Below are positions 1-8,866 of a DNA stretch of 64,000 nt, one piece after another. The notes below the pieces were generated by a model. That model did not search any database. It had not been told where the DNA came from and was given only the letters and a program-made list of their open reading frames with translations. The stretch lies in contig NZ_CP048410.1 of the NCBI RefSeq assembly GCF_019357415.1, forward strand, positions 2,626,001 to 2,690,000, written 5' to 3'. The DNA comes from Gramella sp. MT6 (lineage in GTDB: Bacteria; Bacteroidota; Bacteroidia; Flavobacteriales; Flavobacteriaceae). Numbering within the stretch: the stretch's first letter is position 1; each line of letters starts with the position of its first letter. The position numbers and the translations under genes were made by a program.

Positions 1-1
1 T

Positions 2-262
2 ATTCCAGAAGGCAAGATTTTAGCTGCCTATGACAGAGATGGAAAAATACTACGTACAGCCGAGAGATTTAAAAATGTTAATCTTCCTTTAGCTGTTAAG
101 AATGCTGTTGTAGGTAAGTTTCCTGGATGGAGCATAACAGAAGATATATACGCGGTAACCTTCTATGATACCAGAGGAACCTTTAAAAAATACAAACTTA
201 AACTGGAAAATGGCGAAAAAACACTTCGCGTGAAACTTGATGAAAAAGGAAATTTCCTTTAG
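2..262 (+). CDS. PepSY-like secreted protein, C-terminal part (5' truncated by window edge)
   Basis: An open frame runs from the window edge to a TAG at 260-262 (86 residues visible). It reads AAYDRDGKILRTAERFKN and onward. This resembles the C-terminal half of the protein at 467-1003, which has YDWNGKIVKTTERYRN at the matching place, so the two are paralogues. The strand pattern of about 60 residues (a residue-coloured 'DxxGK(I)' turn, then a helix, then paired strands) is that of PepSY-like/BLIP-like periplasmic proteins of Bacteroidota. Function is unknown. The N-terminus and any signal peptide lie outside the window. It is convergent with its paralogue across a terminator. Confidence 0.7.
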   Translation: MPEGKILAAYDRDGKILRTAERFKNVNLPLAVKNAVVGKFPGWSITEDIYAVTFYDTRGTFKKYKLKLENGEKTLRVKLDEKGNFL

Positions 263-291
263 ATAAGCTGAATTTCCTTTAATCATAAAAG

Positions 292-337
292 ACATCTGGA
301 AGATCTTTATTAAGCGAATCTTCCAGATGTTTTTTTT
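292..337 (+). terminator. Intrinsic terminator between convergent paralogues
   Basis: A perfect 13-bp inverted repeat (ACATCTGGAAGAT / ATCTTCCAGATGT) with a 13-nt loop is followed by eight T residues. It sits 30 bp after the stop of the left-edge gene. Four A residues on the other flank could let it also serve the convergent gene at 467-1003. Confidence 0.9.
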
Positions 338-466
338 GGTATGGATATAAACCGGATTTGAAGCTGGATCACGATAAACGATATTTACCTTAAAGTGATG
401 ATAACCGGTTTTTTGATTAAGGAGTCCAGCTAAATGCAGGATCCTTTTGAAAAATATTTCTCAACC

Positions 467-1003
467 TTAATTCATAGTGATAACGTTATTGAAATTATGG
501 TCAGAACTGATTTTTAGATTTCTATTCTTTCCATTATTCATAATTTTTATTCTATAAGTTTTTTCCACCTCTTTCTGAACATCGTAATTCACGTTATAAA
601 CTACTTTCAAAAACTGACTTTGTGGGTATTCATTCAATACAGATTTAATTAGATTTTTTGGAAGACTGATATTCCTGTAGCGTTCAGTAGTTTTTACAAT
701 TTTTCCATTCCAGTCATAGTCTGCTAAAAGGAATCCATTGGTACCAATAAACTTAACGGTATAAAGTTCTTTACGTCCATCAAATTCATCTAAACTCTTT
801 ACATCAAAAGACGCCGCTTCCTTTTCCAGAGAACTTACATTATCTGAAACATCTGGTTCTTCAACTTCCTCAAGATAATTTAGGTTATAACCAGAAATTT
901 CAACTGCTTCTAATTTTACTTCATTATTCTCGTTATTAATGGTTTGTGAGAACCCCAGGTTGGTAAGACCTAAAACGAACAGACCGAATACTAGATTTTT
1001 CAT
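467..1003 (-). CDS. PepSY-like secreted protein
   Basis: 178 residues. Residues 1-20 form a signal peptide (MKNLVFGLFVLGLTNLGFSQ), so the protein is exported, probably to the periplasm. An acidic, low-complexity linker (about 25-75) precedes a PepSY-like/BLIP-like domain (about 78-160) containing LADYDWNGKIVKTTERYRN. The C-terminal half is paralogous to the protein truncated at the left edge, which lies on the opposite strand. The family is common in Bacteroidota and has no assigned reaction. Nothing around it suggests a partner other than its paralogue. Confidence 0.7.
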   Translation of the reverse strand: MKNLVFGLFVLGLTNLGFSQTINNENNEVKLEAVEISGYNLNYLEEVEEPDVSDNVSSLEKEAASFDVKSLDEFDGRKELYTVKFIGTNGFLLADYDWNGKIVKTTERYRNISLPKNLIKSVLNEYPQSQFLKVVYNVNYDVQKEVEKTYRIKIMNNGKNRNLKISSDHNFNNVITMN

Positions 1004-1197
1004 GACTCATCTTTTTATTAGGTTGATAATTATTGATTGGTCAAAGATGGCGTAAAGTGGGAAGCACTACTTAACAGTCATGTTGTTATTGCTATAAAGT
1101 TTTATTTAAATGCTTGTACACATAATTTGAAGTCTATAAATTATGTTGAATTTGCGAGGAGTAGGGATTTTGTTTCATTAAAATGATAGGGGATAGG

Positions 1198-3141
1198 CTA
1201 CTTTTTAAGATCGAATTTTCTTTCGAAATAATATTGACAATCTGGGAATCCAACCTTTTCACAAAGAACCTTGTATCTGGGATCATCCTTCAACATTAAT
1301 AAATTTGGATCAGTCTTTAACCATATTAAATCTACTTCGTGATTTTTTAAGGCTCTATTCAGCCAGTAAAAAGCTTTATCGTTACTTCCAAGACGCGCAT
1401 AATAATGTGCTACAAACACGTTAATTTCAGGTTCCCCGTTATTGGCCCTTTCAATAACCTCGTTTAGGTATTCCATGGATTTCTCTTCATTGTCAAGGTA
1501 ATAATAGGCAATAGCGAGGTGAATTACCATAGAGGCATAGCGTTTACTCGAAATTTGTAACGCAGTTTCCAGAACATCCTTTGCCTTTTCATAATCTTTC
1601 AAAGCGATATAAATGTTACCGAAATGGTCATTGTTTGGTTCAGAGTTAGGAGATCGAAATAATTCCTTTTGCATGATATATAAGGTTGTATCTATCTCTC
1701 CTTTAAAATAATAGGCGTAAACTACCGGCCAACTTCGACCACTATTTTGTGGATTTTCTTTAAGCCGATTATTTTCGCTTTCAATTACCTTATCATACCG
1801 TCCTAGCATTAAATTCAGAAAATCGGAAAAGAAATTTTCACCAACCTCTTTTCGATATTTAGTTAACATAGAGTCCGCAACCTTGAAATTCCAATTGTAA
1901 AATTCCTGTTCAGCTCGTGTACGCAATAAAGTCAGATTATCAGGATCCAGCGCTAATGCTTTCCTATAATAGGGTGCGGCTAAACTATCGGCTTTCCTTT
2001 TATTCATATTTCCAAACCAGGTACCCATGATTGAGTAAGTCCAACCTAATCTTTCGTAAGCCTCGGCAAATGTTGAATCTAATTCAATGGCCTTTTTAAA
2101 ATATTTTCTTGAGGCCTTAAAGTTCTTTGCTGAATTATTAGTCATAATAAACTGACCTAGTAAATAACTCTCGTAGGCTTCCATATTTTGAGTCATGGCT
2201 TTTTGTATTTCCTCCTGTTCCTCTTTTGTAACATTGGCATCTAATTTTTTGGCCACCATTTCGGCGACCTGAGCCTGCACTTTAAATATTGAATCGTAAG
2301 TACCTTTATATTCCTGTGACCAGAACATTTGCTCTGATTTGCCATCGATCAATTGTAGATTCATTTTAATGGAATTTCCTGACTTCTGAAATCCCGATTC
2401 CAGAATATAACGAACATCAAGTTCATCAGCGATCTCGGTTATTGTCTTTTCATTTTCTTTATAATTCATCACTGATGTAAGCGAAATAACCTTATTAATG
2501 CTTCTGATTTTTGATAACCTCGAGATGATTGCAGCGGTCATTCCATCACAAAAGGCTTCATTCTCCTGGCTCCCGCTCATATTTTTAAAAGGCAGAACAG
2601 CAATGGAATTGTCTGTTTCATCAATAGGCAATTCCCTAGTCTTAATATCTTCCTTTTTTGAGTCTATGTATTTATACCAACCCAGGCTGGCAAGTAAGAA
2701 GAATACCATAATGACGATGACATATACTTGATGTTTTCTGCTTTTTGTAGAGGTAGGTTCGGGGTTGTTAAGAAATGTTTGAATATTATCGTTATCCCTG
2801 GGATTTCTGAATTTTACTTCTCCAGGAGGATATCCAAAATATTGGTGAAAGCATGTATTAAAATATGTTGGGCTGCTAAATCCTACCTTATAGGCAATTT
2901 CAGAAGCTGTGGCCACATTATCCTGTAGCATATCCATAGCCTTATCCAGTCTGAATTCCCTGATAAACTGGCTGGTAGATTTTCCATTAATCGCTTTTAG
3001 TTTCCTATGCAACTGGGATCGGCTCACTCCAATTGCAGCCGCCAACTCTCTTACCCCAAAGTGTTCTTTTTCCAGATTTTCTTCCAGGATCTCCGTTAGT
3101 CTTTGAATAAACTTTTCATCTATGGATTGTTGGCCGCCCAT
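1198..3141 (-). CDS. Membrane-anchored AraC-family regulator with TolB-like and TPR domains
   Basis: 647 residues in an unusual order for AraC proteins. The two-helix-turn-helix AraC DNA-binding domain is N-terminal (about 10-110; SRSQLHRKLKAINGKSTSQF, then VGFSSPTYFNTCFHQYFGYP). A basic stretch and one membrane helix follow (about 138-158; VYVIVIMVFFLLASLGW). Next is a periplasmic TolB-like/adenylate-cyclase-associated domain (about 178-300; SIAVLPFKNMSGSQENE) and then TPR repeats to the end. The family links an outside signal to transcription across the inner membrane; the ligand is unknown. No sensor or transporter partner is adjacent, so its target cannot be told from context. It stands alone on its strand. 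Confidence 0.85.
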   Translation of the reverse strand: MGGQQSIDEKFIQRLTEILEENLEKEHFGVRELAAAIGVSRSQLHRKLKAINGKSTSQFIREFRLDKAMDMLQDNVATASEIAYKVGFSSPTYFNTCFHQYFGYPPGEVKFRNPRDNDNIQTFLNNPEPTSTKSRKHQVYVIVIMVFFLLASLGWYKYIDSKKEDIKTRELPIDETDNSIAVLPFKNMSGSQENEAFCDGMTAAIISRLSKIRSINKVISLTSVMNYKENEKTITEIADELDVRYILESGFQKSGNSIKMNLQLIDGKSEQMFWSQEYKGTYDSIFKVQAQVAEMVAKKLDANVTKEEQEEIQKAMTQNMEAYESYLLGQFIMTNNSAKNFKASRKYFKKAIELDSTFAEAYERLGWTYSIMGTWFGNMNKRKADSLAAPYYRKALALDPDNLTLLRTRAEQEFYNWNFKVADSMLTKYRKEVGENFFSDFLNLMLGRYDKVIESENNRLKENPQNSGRSWPVVYAYYFKGEIDTTLYIMQKELFRSPNSEPNNDHFGNIYIALKDYEKAKDVLETALQISSKRYASMVIHLAIAYYYLDNEEKSMEYLNEVIERANNGEPEINVFVAHYYARLGSNDKAFYWLNRALKNHEVDLIWLKTDPNLLMLKDDPRYKVLCEKVGFPDCQYYFERKFDLKK

Positions 3142-3325
3142 CCTGGGATTTACTTAAAGGAATTAGTTATTTCATTTTCATTGAAATGGGACATAACAAG
3201 TTACGGAATTTCGGGTCAAATAAGATATTCATTATTAGGTTGTTACGATGTGAAACTCCTGTTGGTAAAATAAGGAGGCTGATCTAAATCATTATATAGC
3301 TCAAAAATGAAATGCGATAGTCAGT

Positions 3326-3478
3326 GGTACCTATATGGTTAATGGAGTGAAAGTAACCGGATTTCCAAATTCTACTGAGGTTATCAGAAATTGTGCTAAA
3401 AACGGAACTTTATTGCCTATCGAAGATAAAGCGGTATTGTTCGCAAGATTTTTAATTCTTGAATATTTCAAGTTTTAG
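3326..3478 (+). pseudogene. Possible DJ-1/PfpI-type protein, C-terminal remnant
   Basis: A short frame reads GTYMVNGVKVTGFPNSTEVI and then LLPIEDKAVLF. This resembles the C-terminal part of DJ-1/PfpI family proteins (typically VKGKKVTGFxNxEE...LPFLLED). No start region or upstream domain can be found, and the frame runs into the 3' end of the convergent hydrolase gene. I read it as a decayed fragment. Similarity is short and judged by eye, so chance cannot be excluded. Confidence 0.35.
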
Positions 3479-4891
3479 CATATCGTAATCTGAATTTAAT
3501 TCGGTGAAGTCTACCTCTTGATTTTTAAGATGTTTGTCAAAGAATGCAACTACTAGATCATTAGTGATCTCAAGCCCCAGATAAGGATCTATACTACCAG
3601 CCTTACTAATTGCATTTATAGGAATCATCAACGGGATGTCCATGAAATTACTATGAAGAGTGTTTAGTACCCTTGCTTCATAAAAAATATCCTTGCTTTT
3701 ATTAATGTAAGCATGAGAATTAAGATCTTCCTTATCTTCTGGCCAGTCGGCAGAAATATATAGGAATGGATCATTGAAAGATGTATTCACAATTCTTCCC
3801 CATTGAACACCGTCGATATTAGCACCGGCTTTTATGCGCTCGTCTACGAGCAGAGCATTACCAGCTGCACCTCCGCCACGAGAATGTCCAAAAACACCAA
3901 TATTGTCAAGATCTAATTTACCTTTTAAAAAGCCTGAAGCGTTTAGGTCCTCCAATTCTGATACCACATCTGAAATATCCTGGGACCATCGCTCCACGAT
4001 TTCTCTTACAAAATAACTTTCCAGACCTTTCTTTACAACAGGATGGCGTTTTTCGAATTTTATGTTTTGCTGAAAAGCCTCTCTAACAGGTGCAAGCTTT
4101 TCCCAGGTCCCGGATTCAATCTTTCTGGCATATTCATAATCAAAATATACTTCAGATCCATCGGGGAAGCTAGAACCGGTACTTTCATAAGTGTGATTTA
4201 AAGCAATAATTATATAACCGTGACTGGCAATCTCAGTCAATAGGGCATAATATCCATTGGCTTTGGAATTATAACCATGAGAAAATATTAGCACAGGAAA
4301 TTCTTCATCGGCAACCCTAGTTTCCCTGTATACTTTTGTTTCAATCTTATCTAAATAATTGAAAGCAGCATCCGGAAGGCCATATTTCTGAGCAAAACCA
4401 TGACGCCCGCCTTCATCGATGTATAGATCTTTTTGATCGTTGGTTTCTTTGGAAGGATACCAGATTTTGGCCATTAATTTTCTGCGATCTGAAGCATCTT
4501 CAGTTATAACTTCATCACGGTCTATATTAAACAACATATCCCTTGTTCCTACCTGGTATTCACCTTGTAATTCAGGAAGTTTAAACACAGGAAAAATAGA
4601 GGGTAGGGCAATGGCAAGAGCGAGCAATAAAGTGAATCCCATTCCTTTTAAAACTCTTAGCGCCTTTTTGGAACGTTTTTGTGTTTGTCTAAATGCGCTA
4701 AAAATTGCAAAGAGACAGATAAGGTATCCCGGCATCATTTGCCAGCGAAATCCTTCAAATATCAAATGAGTAAAAAGAAAACTTATTAATCCGCCAATTA
4801 TCCAATATCTGTTTATCTCGATCCTGGAAAAGAAATTAAAAATTAGAAATAGGGTCGAAGCCAATAGAAGTAAAATTTCAAAAACCTGCAT
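3452..4891 (-). CDS. Membrane-anchored alpha/beta hydrolase, platelet-activating-factor acetylhydrolase-like
   Basis: 479 residues. The N-terminal 110 residues hold about four hydrophobic helices (near 3-20, 30-46, 54-66 and 84-102). The rest is an alpha/beta hydrolase like plasma-type PAF acetylhydrolases: VLIFSHGYNS (about 200) is the oxyanion-hole strand and GVFGHSRGGGAAG carries the nucleophile Ser337. DGVQWG (about 360) and a late His (HSNFMD) fit the rest of the active site. PAF-AH-like enzymes hydrolyse acyl or acetyl ester bonds of phospholipids; the bacterial substrate here is not known. It lies 162 bp downstream of the LytTR regulator gene on the same strand, so joint regulation is possible. 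Confidence 0.8.
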   Translation of the reverse strand: MQVFEILLLLASTLFLIFNFFSRIEINRYWIIGGLISFLFTHLIFEGFRWQMMPGYLICLFAIFSAFRQTQKRSKKALRVLKGMGFTLLLALAIALPSIFPVFKLPELQGEYQVGTRDMLFNIDRDEVITEDASDRRKLMAKIWYPSKETNDQKDLYIDEGGRHGFAQKYGLPDAAFNYLDKIETKVYRETRVADEEFPVLIFSHGYNSKANGYYALLTEIASHGYIIIALNHTYESTGSSFPDGSEVYFDYEYARKIESGTWEKLAPVREAFQQNIKFEKRHPVVKKGLESYFVREIVERWSQDISDVVSELEDLNASGFLKGKLDLDNIGVFGHSRGGGAAGNALLVDERIKAGANIDGVQWGRIVNTSFNDPFLYISADWPEDKEDLNSHAYINKSKDIFYEARVLNTLHSNFMDIPLMIPINAISKAGSIDPYLGLEITNDLVVAFFDKHLKNQEVDFTELNSDYDMLKLEIFKN

Positions 4892-5053
4892 TCTTTAAAT
4901 TTTATTGATTTGTGCCTACAATGTTAGATATTATCGGGCTTCAGGGCAATGTAGAAACCATATCAAAATGTGCATTCTACCTACAAACCTTAGATATTCT
5001 CGAATCTGAAGTCAGTTTTTGAAAATTTGAGAGGAAATGGATACGATTTGAAA

Positions 5054-5827
5054 CTACTGAGCAATTTTTGACTTTTGCAGTTTACCCACCGAGTCTTTTT
5101 TATAAGTTCTGCTAATAGGAAGTGTTTGATCTTTAATATCTACTGAAGTAGTTGTGAAAGAAGTTACATACTCCAAATTAATTATAAAGGATCGGTGAAT
5201 TCTTAAAAATTGATCTGGAAGATTCTTGTTCAGGCTGGTAATCTTTTCCCTGGTTATCAATTCATCGTTAGAAGTTACGATCTTCACATAATCGTTTAAA
5301 CTTTCAATATAATAGAGATCCTTAAAATCGATTAGGTGATTTTTTCGATCTGCTCTTATCAAAATTTTTTCCTGTTCGTTTTTCTCTTTATCAGATTGTA
5401 ATTTCTCCACTAAAGTTTCCTTTTTTTGAAACTGCATCACGAGTCGAACAAAACTTGTTGCGAAGACTATCAGGTAGAGCATAATTCCAAGGGTGAATAT
5501 AGAAATACCTTCGAGGCTTACAACATTGGTGCTGGTTTGCGCCAGCATCACGAAAGTAAATAGAGCTACGAGCATTTCCAGATATAAGGAAGCTATTATT
5601 AAGTAAATAAAATATAAGATGAATTTCCCGTATCTCTCTTTTAGAAGATACCTGGGAACGAGGAAGAAATTGAAAATATAAGTGGTAATTACTACGATGG
5701 GGAGTAGAAATACTGAAAAATAAAATGCCAGCTTATAGCTTTTCCAACTGAATCCAAAAAACAAAGTCAGGAACAGAAGGATTATACCCCAGAAAACTGA
5801 ATGCAGTATGTAGCGATTCCTGAACAA
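5054..5827 (-). CDS. Membrane-embedded LytTR DNA-binding regulator
   Basis: 257 residues. Four membrane helices lie in the first 130 residues (about 9-27, 33-55, 68-95 and 108-130). A short coiled coil follows (about 132-155; QKKETLVEKLQSDKEKNEQE), then a LytTR DNA-binding domain (about 155-250; YYIESLNDYVKIVT, then FLRIHRSFIINLEYV). There is no receiver or kinase domain, so sensing is presumably through the membrane part itself. In Bacteroidota such proteins look like LytS-type sensors whose kinase has been exchanged for the DNA-binding domain. The likely nearest target is the hydrolase gene downstream (inference). Confidence 0.85.
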   Translation of the reverse strand: MFRNRYILHSVFWGIILLFLTLFFGFSWKSYKLAFYFSVFLLPIVVITTYIFNFFLVPRYLLKERYGKFILYFIYLIIASLYLEMLVALFTFVMLAQTSTNVVSLEGISIFTLGIMLYLIVFATSFVRLVMQFQKKETLVEKLQSDKEKNEQEKILIRADRKNHLIDFKDLYYIESLNDYVKIVTSNDELITREKITSLNKNLPDQFLRIHRSFIINLEYVTSFTTTSVDIKDQTLPISRTYKKDSVGKLQKSKIAQ

Positions 5828-5930
5828 CCTATTTAAAAATTGAAATGAATGTAAAAACCATTTTAAAGATCTTAAATCAAAATCTAATTATATTTGATTG
5901 TAAAAATATCAGATTTAGAGTTTTTAAGGT

Positions 5931-6308
5931 ATGATTGATCTGTTTTTTAAAGGTGGGGCATTATTTATGAGCATTCTATCACTGGTTCTATTGGCGATAA
6001 TCATTAGTGCTGTTCTTATCAGTATTCCTTTTTTCAGGGAAAGAAACAATCATTCAGACAAATTAATCAGAATCAATAATTATATAAAATCATTAAGTCT
6101 TTTTGCATTGATCTTCGGAATACTTGGTCAGCTTATAGGTTTGTTTTCAGCCTTTAGTGCGGTGAAAATAGGATCTGTGGAAGCTTCTCCAGCCATGATG
6201 ATGAAAGGATTTGAAGTTTCTATGATATCAAGTATTTATGGGGCATTGATATTTATTCTGGGAATTATACTTCATGGATACTTTAGAAGATTCAGGAATT
6301 TAGCGTGA
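5931..6308 (+). CDS. MotA/TolQ/ExbB-like proton channel protein
   Basis: 125 residues with three membrane helices (about 9-31, 48-74 and 94-116). The segment FGILGQLIGLFSAFSAVK followed by MMKGFEVSMISSIYG is typical of the small MotA/TolQ/ExbB-type proteins of Bacteroidota. The family converts proton flow into work on periplasmic partners. No ExbD/TolR partner is beside it, so its partner is unknown. It is divergent from the LytTR gene, with 103 bp between the starts. Confidence 0.7.
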   Translation: MIDLFFKGGALFMSILSLVLLAIIISAVLISIPFFRERNNHSDKLIRINNYIKSLSLFALIFGILGQLIGLFSAFSAVKIGSVEASPAMMMKGFEVSMISSIYGALIFILGIILHGYFRRFRNLA

Positions 6309-6385
6309 ATATTGTAAGCTCCAGGTAAGAGACACATCCCTACATATCGAGAACTGACTTAGTTTTTATTTTCCTGATTTTAAAA

Positions 6386-7096
6386 CTACCTTTTTTCTAC
6401 AACAGCGCTTATTTGCGATGAGTCGTTCTTGGTTATAGAAATTTGTAGTGCATTTCTAATTTTAGAAATTCTCTGTTTATTCTCTTCCAGTTTCTCAATA
6501 TTCGATCTATATGTTTTGATGTTCTTAATATTGGGAAAGGACAATCTTTTATTGGCAAAAGACTTGGTGAAAACTAAGTTCGGATAATTTAAAATCAGGA
6601 TAATAAGTTGTGTTGTATTCGTTCTTTCAACTTCAAATCCAATTTTCTTAGCCGTTCTCTGATTCAGTACATAGGTAGTCCCAGTAATTTCTAAATTTGG
6701 TTTATCCTTGTTCGATTCCATTAAATTCAGGATCCCGTTTAGATATTCAAATAGAATATAATTTCTTCTATTTTTTCCATTAGCATCTTTATTTAAAACA
6801 AAGTAATAATCAAACAGGGTACCTCCATGAATGGTAATCTGATTCTCTTTTTCTTTCTCTGAAATTAAAAGTGAAGATTCGTACCGTAATTTTCCATTTT
6901 TTATCATCGATGGCATATCGAAAAATGAAGCTATTACTGAAAGTACGATCCAGAAACTTATTGGCGCCAGGAAATAAAATTTAAAATAAAACGAAATAAG
7001 AAAGACTGGTATTAGAATCGATAAAACAATTGAAATCAACTTTATATAAAAGTTTCTTTTTTGTTTTGGTGATAATTCAAAGTATTTATTTCGCAA
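6386..7096 (-). CDS. Hypothetical membrane protein
   Basis: 236 residues. Two close hydrophobic segments (about 17-35 and 38-58) form a hairpin anchor, followed by a soluble region of mostly charged strands and helices (about 65-236) that begins QITIHGGTLFDYYFVLN. No motif is recognised. The gene is monocistronic by spacing and convergent with the ExbB-like gene. AT-rich composition matches its neighbours. No function is proposed. Confidence 0.6.
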   Translation of the reverse strand: MRNKYFELSPKQKRNFYIKLISIVLSILIPVFLISFYFKFYFLAPISFWIVLSVIASFFDMPSMIKNGKLRYESSLLISEKEKENQITIHGGTLFDYYFVLNKDANGKNRRNYILFEYLNGILNLMESNKDKPNLEITGTTYVLNQRTAKKIGFEVERTNTTQLIILILNYPNLVFTKSFANKRLSFPNIKNIKTYRSNIEKLEENKQRISKIRNALQISITKNDSSQISAVVEKR

Positions 7097-7224
7097 ATCT
7101 AATTTCTGTTTAAGTAGTATTATAGTCGGTTTAGATCAGTACAAGAAGCAATGAAGGGGACTTGATCCGGACATCTTTAAATCAACTTATTATTGGTTCT
7201 ATTGGTCAGAAAAATGATTTTTTC

Positions 7225-8067
7225 CTAGCGCTGCTGACTATTATTAATATATCTTAACCCATCGTACATAGCTTTTAAAGGTACAGAACGATGGTTTTCT
7301 TTTTCAAAATATTTTATTTCAACATTTAAGGGTTCTTCTGTGTTCTTTATGATCGATGAATAGAGATAGTCGTGTCTTTTTTTATTCCTCTCGTAATTCG
7401 CCTCTCCCTGGTTGGCGGTAGCTATATAAAGTTTTTTCTTCAGTGATAATGGTGAAATAGAATCAACTTTATTATTCATCATCTCTTCGCTCCACCATAT
7501 ACTTGGGTCTATGGAAATGTAAGCATTGAAAACGCTATTTTCATCCATATATGAATTTAGGGTAAGCAGACCTCCTAAAGAATGTCCAATGAGGGTTCTG
7601 GAGGCCTCTGTTCTGTAATTTTCATCAATATAAGGGATTAATTCTTTCTCAATAAAATTCAAAAAATCTCTTCCACCTCCCATAGTATTTGGTCGTTTGG
7701 TCTTGATTTTGGTAACAGTAAAATCTCGTTCACGGTCAACATTCTCAATGGCGATAATAATACTTTCTGGCATTAAATTGTTTCGGTTCCTATCGGAGCT
7801 CATAAAATGTACTATTCCAGCTGCTGTTTTGAAATGAGTATATCCATCTAATAATATGATAACTGGATATTTTTTCGTCTGTTCAAATGAATCATTATAG
7901 GAATCTGGCAAACTGATTAAACAAGTTCTTTCTTCATCTAAAATATTCGATTTAATGACAAACTTATTTCCTAGTACAATATCAGTTTTATTTTGTCCTA
8001 TTGTGGTTTGCACTCCCGAAAGAAAAATATATAAAATTACAAATGTCATGTTTTTCATTATTTGCAT
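7225..8067 (-). CDS. Secreted esterase, Esterase D / enterochelin-esterase-like alpha/beta hydrolase
   Basis: 280 residues with a signal peptide (about 1-25, ending VQTTIGQ). The hydrolase fold shows KYPVIILLDGYTHF (about 66-79), IIIAIENVDRERDFT (about 103-117) and the nucleophile elbow LIGHSLGGLLTL with Ser163. SIDPSIWW and a late His (ENHRSVP) complete the pattern of the esterase D/Fes-like family. Such enzymes cleave siderophore or other small esters in the periplasm; the substrate is not evident from context. It is the last intact gene before the mobile-element relics and probably the original downstream neighbour of mnmE on that side (inference from the att-like site at 8163). Confidence 0.8.
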   Translation of the reverse strand: MQIMKNMTFVILYIFLSGVQTTIGQNKTDIVLGNKFVIKSNILDEERTCLISLPDSYNDSFEQTKKYPVIILLDGYTHFKTAAGIVHFMSSDRNRNNLMPESIIIAIENVDRERDFTVTKIKTKRPNTMGGGRDFLNFIEKELIPYIDENYRTEASRTLIGHSLGGLLTLNSYMDENSVFNAYISIDPSIWWSEEMMNNKVDSISPLSLKKKLYIATANQGEANYERNKKRHDYLYSSIIKNTEEPLNVEIKYFEKENHRSVPLKAMYDGLRYINNSQQR

Positions 8068-8162
8068 TATGTTTTGATGGGACTCGATAATTGCAAGTTG
8101 CGGAGTAGGGTAGGTGGTCGTGACATTTTTAGTAATGGGTTAATTTTGATTTGTTTGTCTAC

Positions 8163-8179
8163 TTTCCAATACAGAAGTT
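8163..8179. other. Left att-like site of the mnmE genomic island
   Basis: TTTCCAATACAGAAGTT matches 15 of 17 bases of TTTCCAATACAAAAATT at 41814-41830, which encodes the C-terminal FCIGK of MnmE, in the same orientation. The reverse complement resembles the trmE/mnmE attachment site used by Salmonella genomic island 1 (from memory). A GAGGTGTAA copy about 45 bp inward (near 8214) matches the arm-type repeats beside the integrase at 41627-41702. IS relics start about 150 bp to the right. Confidence 0.55.
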
Positions 8180-8329
8180 TTCAACTCCTAATTTTGCTGG
8201 GCTTAGCTAAAAATGAGGTGTAATCCAGGTACAAAACCATTTCTAACATCTTAAAATAACTACTAAAATGTTGCATAAAATACAGTCATTAAATAATATT
8301 AGTAAAATAAGGCATTGAGCTAATATTGA

Positions 8330-8620
8330 GTTTATACTTCGAATTGGCTCCAAGTAGGACCCATCATAGAACAACTACTTAAAATACTTCCAGGTACAAA
8401 ACTTACATTAGAAGCCTTACAAGATATGCCATAGACCTAGAGAATGAACAAATCAAACAAGCCCTCTTAAAAAACAAAAACCTTCCAGTGACTAATCTTT
8501 GAAAATGGAGATACTAGAAAACAACTAATCGCACGAAGTAGGTGCCTACTCTATAAAGCCGGAAAAACCAACAATAAACCACACAAAACCTGAAAACGAA
8601 ATAATAACTGCAAGTAATGT
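8330..8620 (+). pseudogene. Remnant of an ISL3-family-like (ISAon1-type) transposase
   Basis: Pieces of a transposase can be read with stops and frame changes. LEALQDMP is followed by a shift to AIDLENEQIKQALLKNKN, then another shift to GDTRKQLIARSRCLLYKAGK. The last piece matches the 'RKQLLARSRYLLYK' region of ISL3-type transposases. Only the middle of the protein is left; the catalytic ends and terminal repeats are missing. The gene-free stretch 8068-8866 otherwise shows only the att-like site and, at its right end, the operator of the next gene. Confidence 0.55.
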
Positions 8621-8817
8621 AAAATGGGGGTGGTTATCCCTTGTAAGGAAATTCAAGTTCTGTGGGAGCAAATCCTGGAGAGACTCAACTGAAGCTTTAG
8701 TTTCAGGATTCTTATTGAAATTTTATGAAGGATTTTCACAACACCACATATTTATAAACTGAGCTAAAAACGTTGTAAAATCATATATAAACAATAATCA
8801 ATAAAAATTTAATTTCG

Positions 8818-8849
8818 AATAGTTCGGTTTGTTCGAAACCATAACTATT
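8818..8849. promoter_or_regulatory. Operator/promoter of the MarR/GbsR-type regulator
   Basis: A 32-bp imperfect inverted repeat has half-sites AATAGTTCGGTTTG and CGAAACCATAACTATT. A TATTTTTG element (a match to the -7 consensus TAnnTTTG) overlaps its right arm, 15-20 bp before the GTG start. The overlap of promoter and palindrome suggests autorepression. Confidence 0.55.
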
Positions 8850-8866
8850 TTTGCCTGGATTTTACT

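Noticed and set aside
8641..8760. Possible reading RKFKFCGSKSWRDSTEAL and similar frames, or a cobalamin-type riboswitch (GGGAGCAAATCCTGGAGAGACT)
   Set aside because: No family was recognised, there is no start, and key riboswitch elements are missing. It is probably relic sequence.
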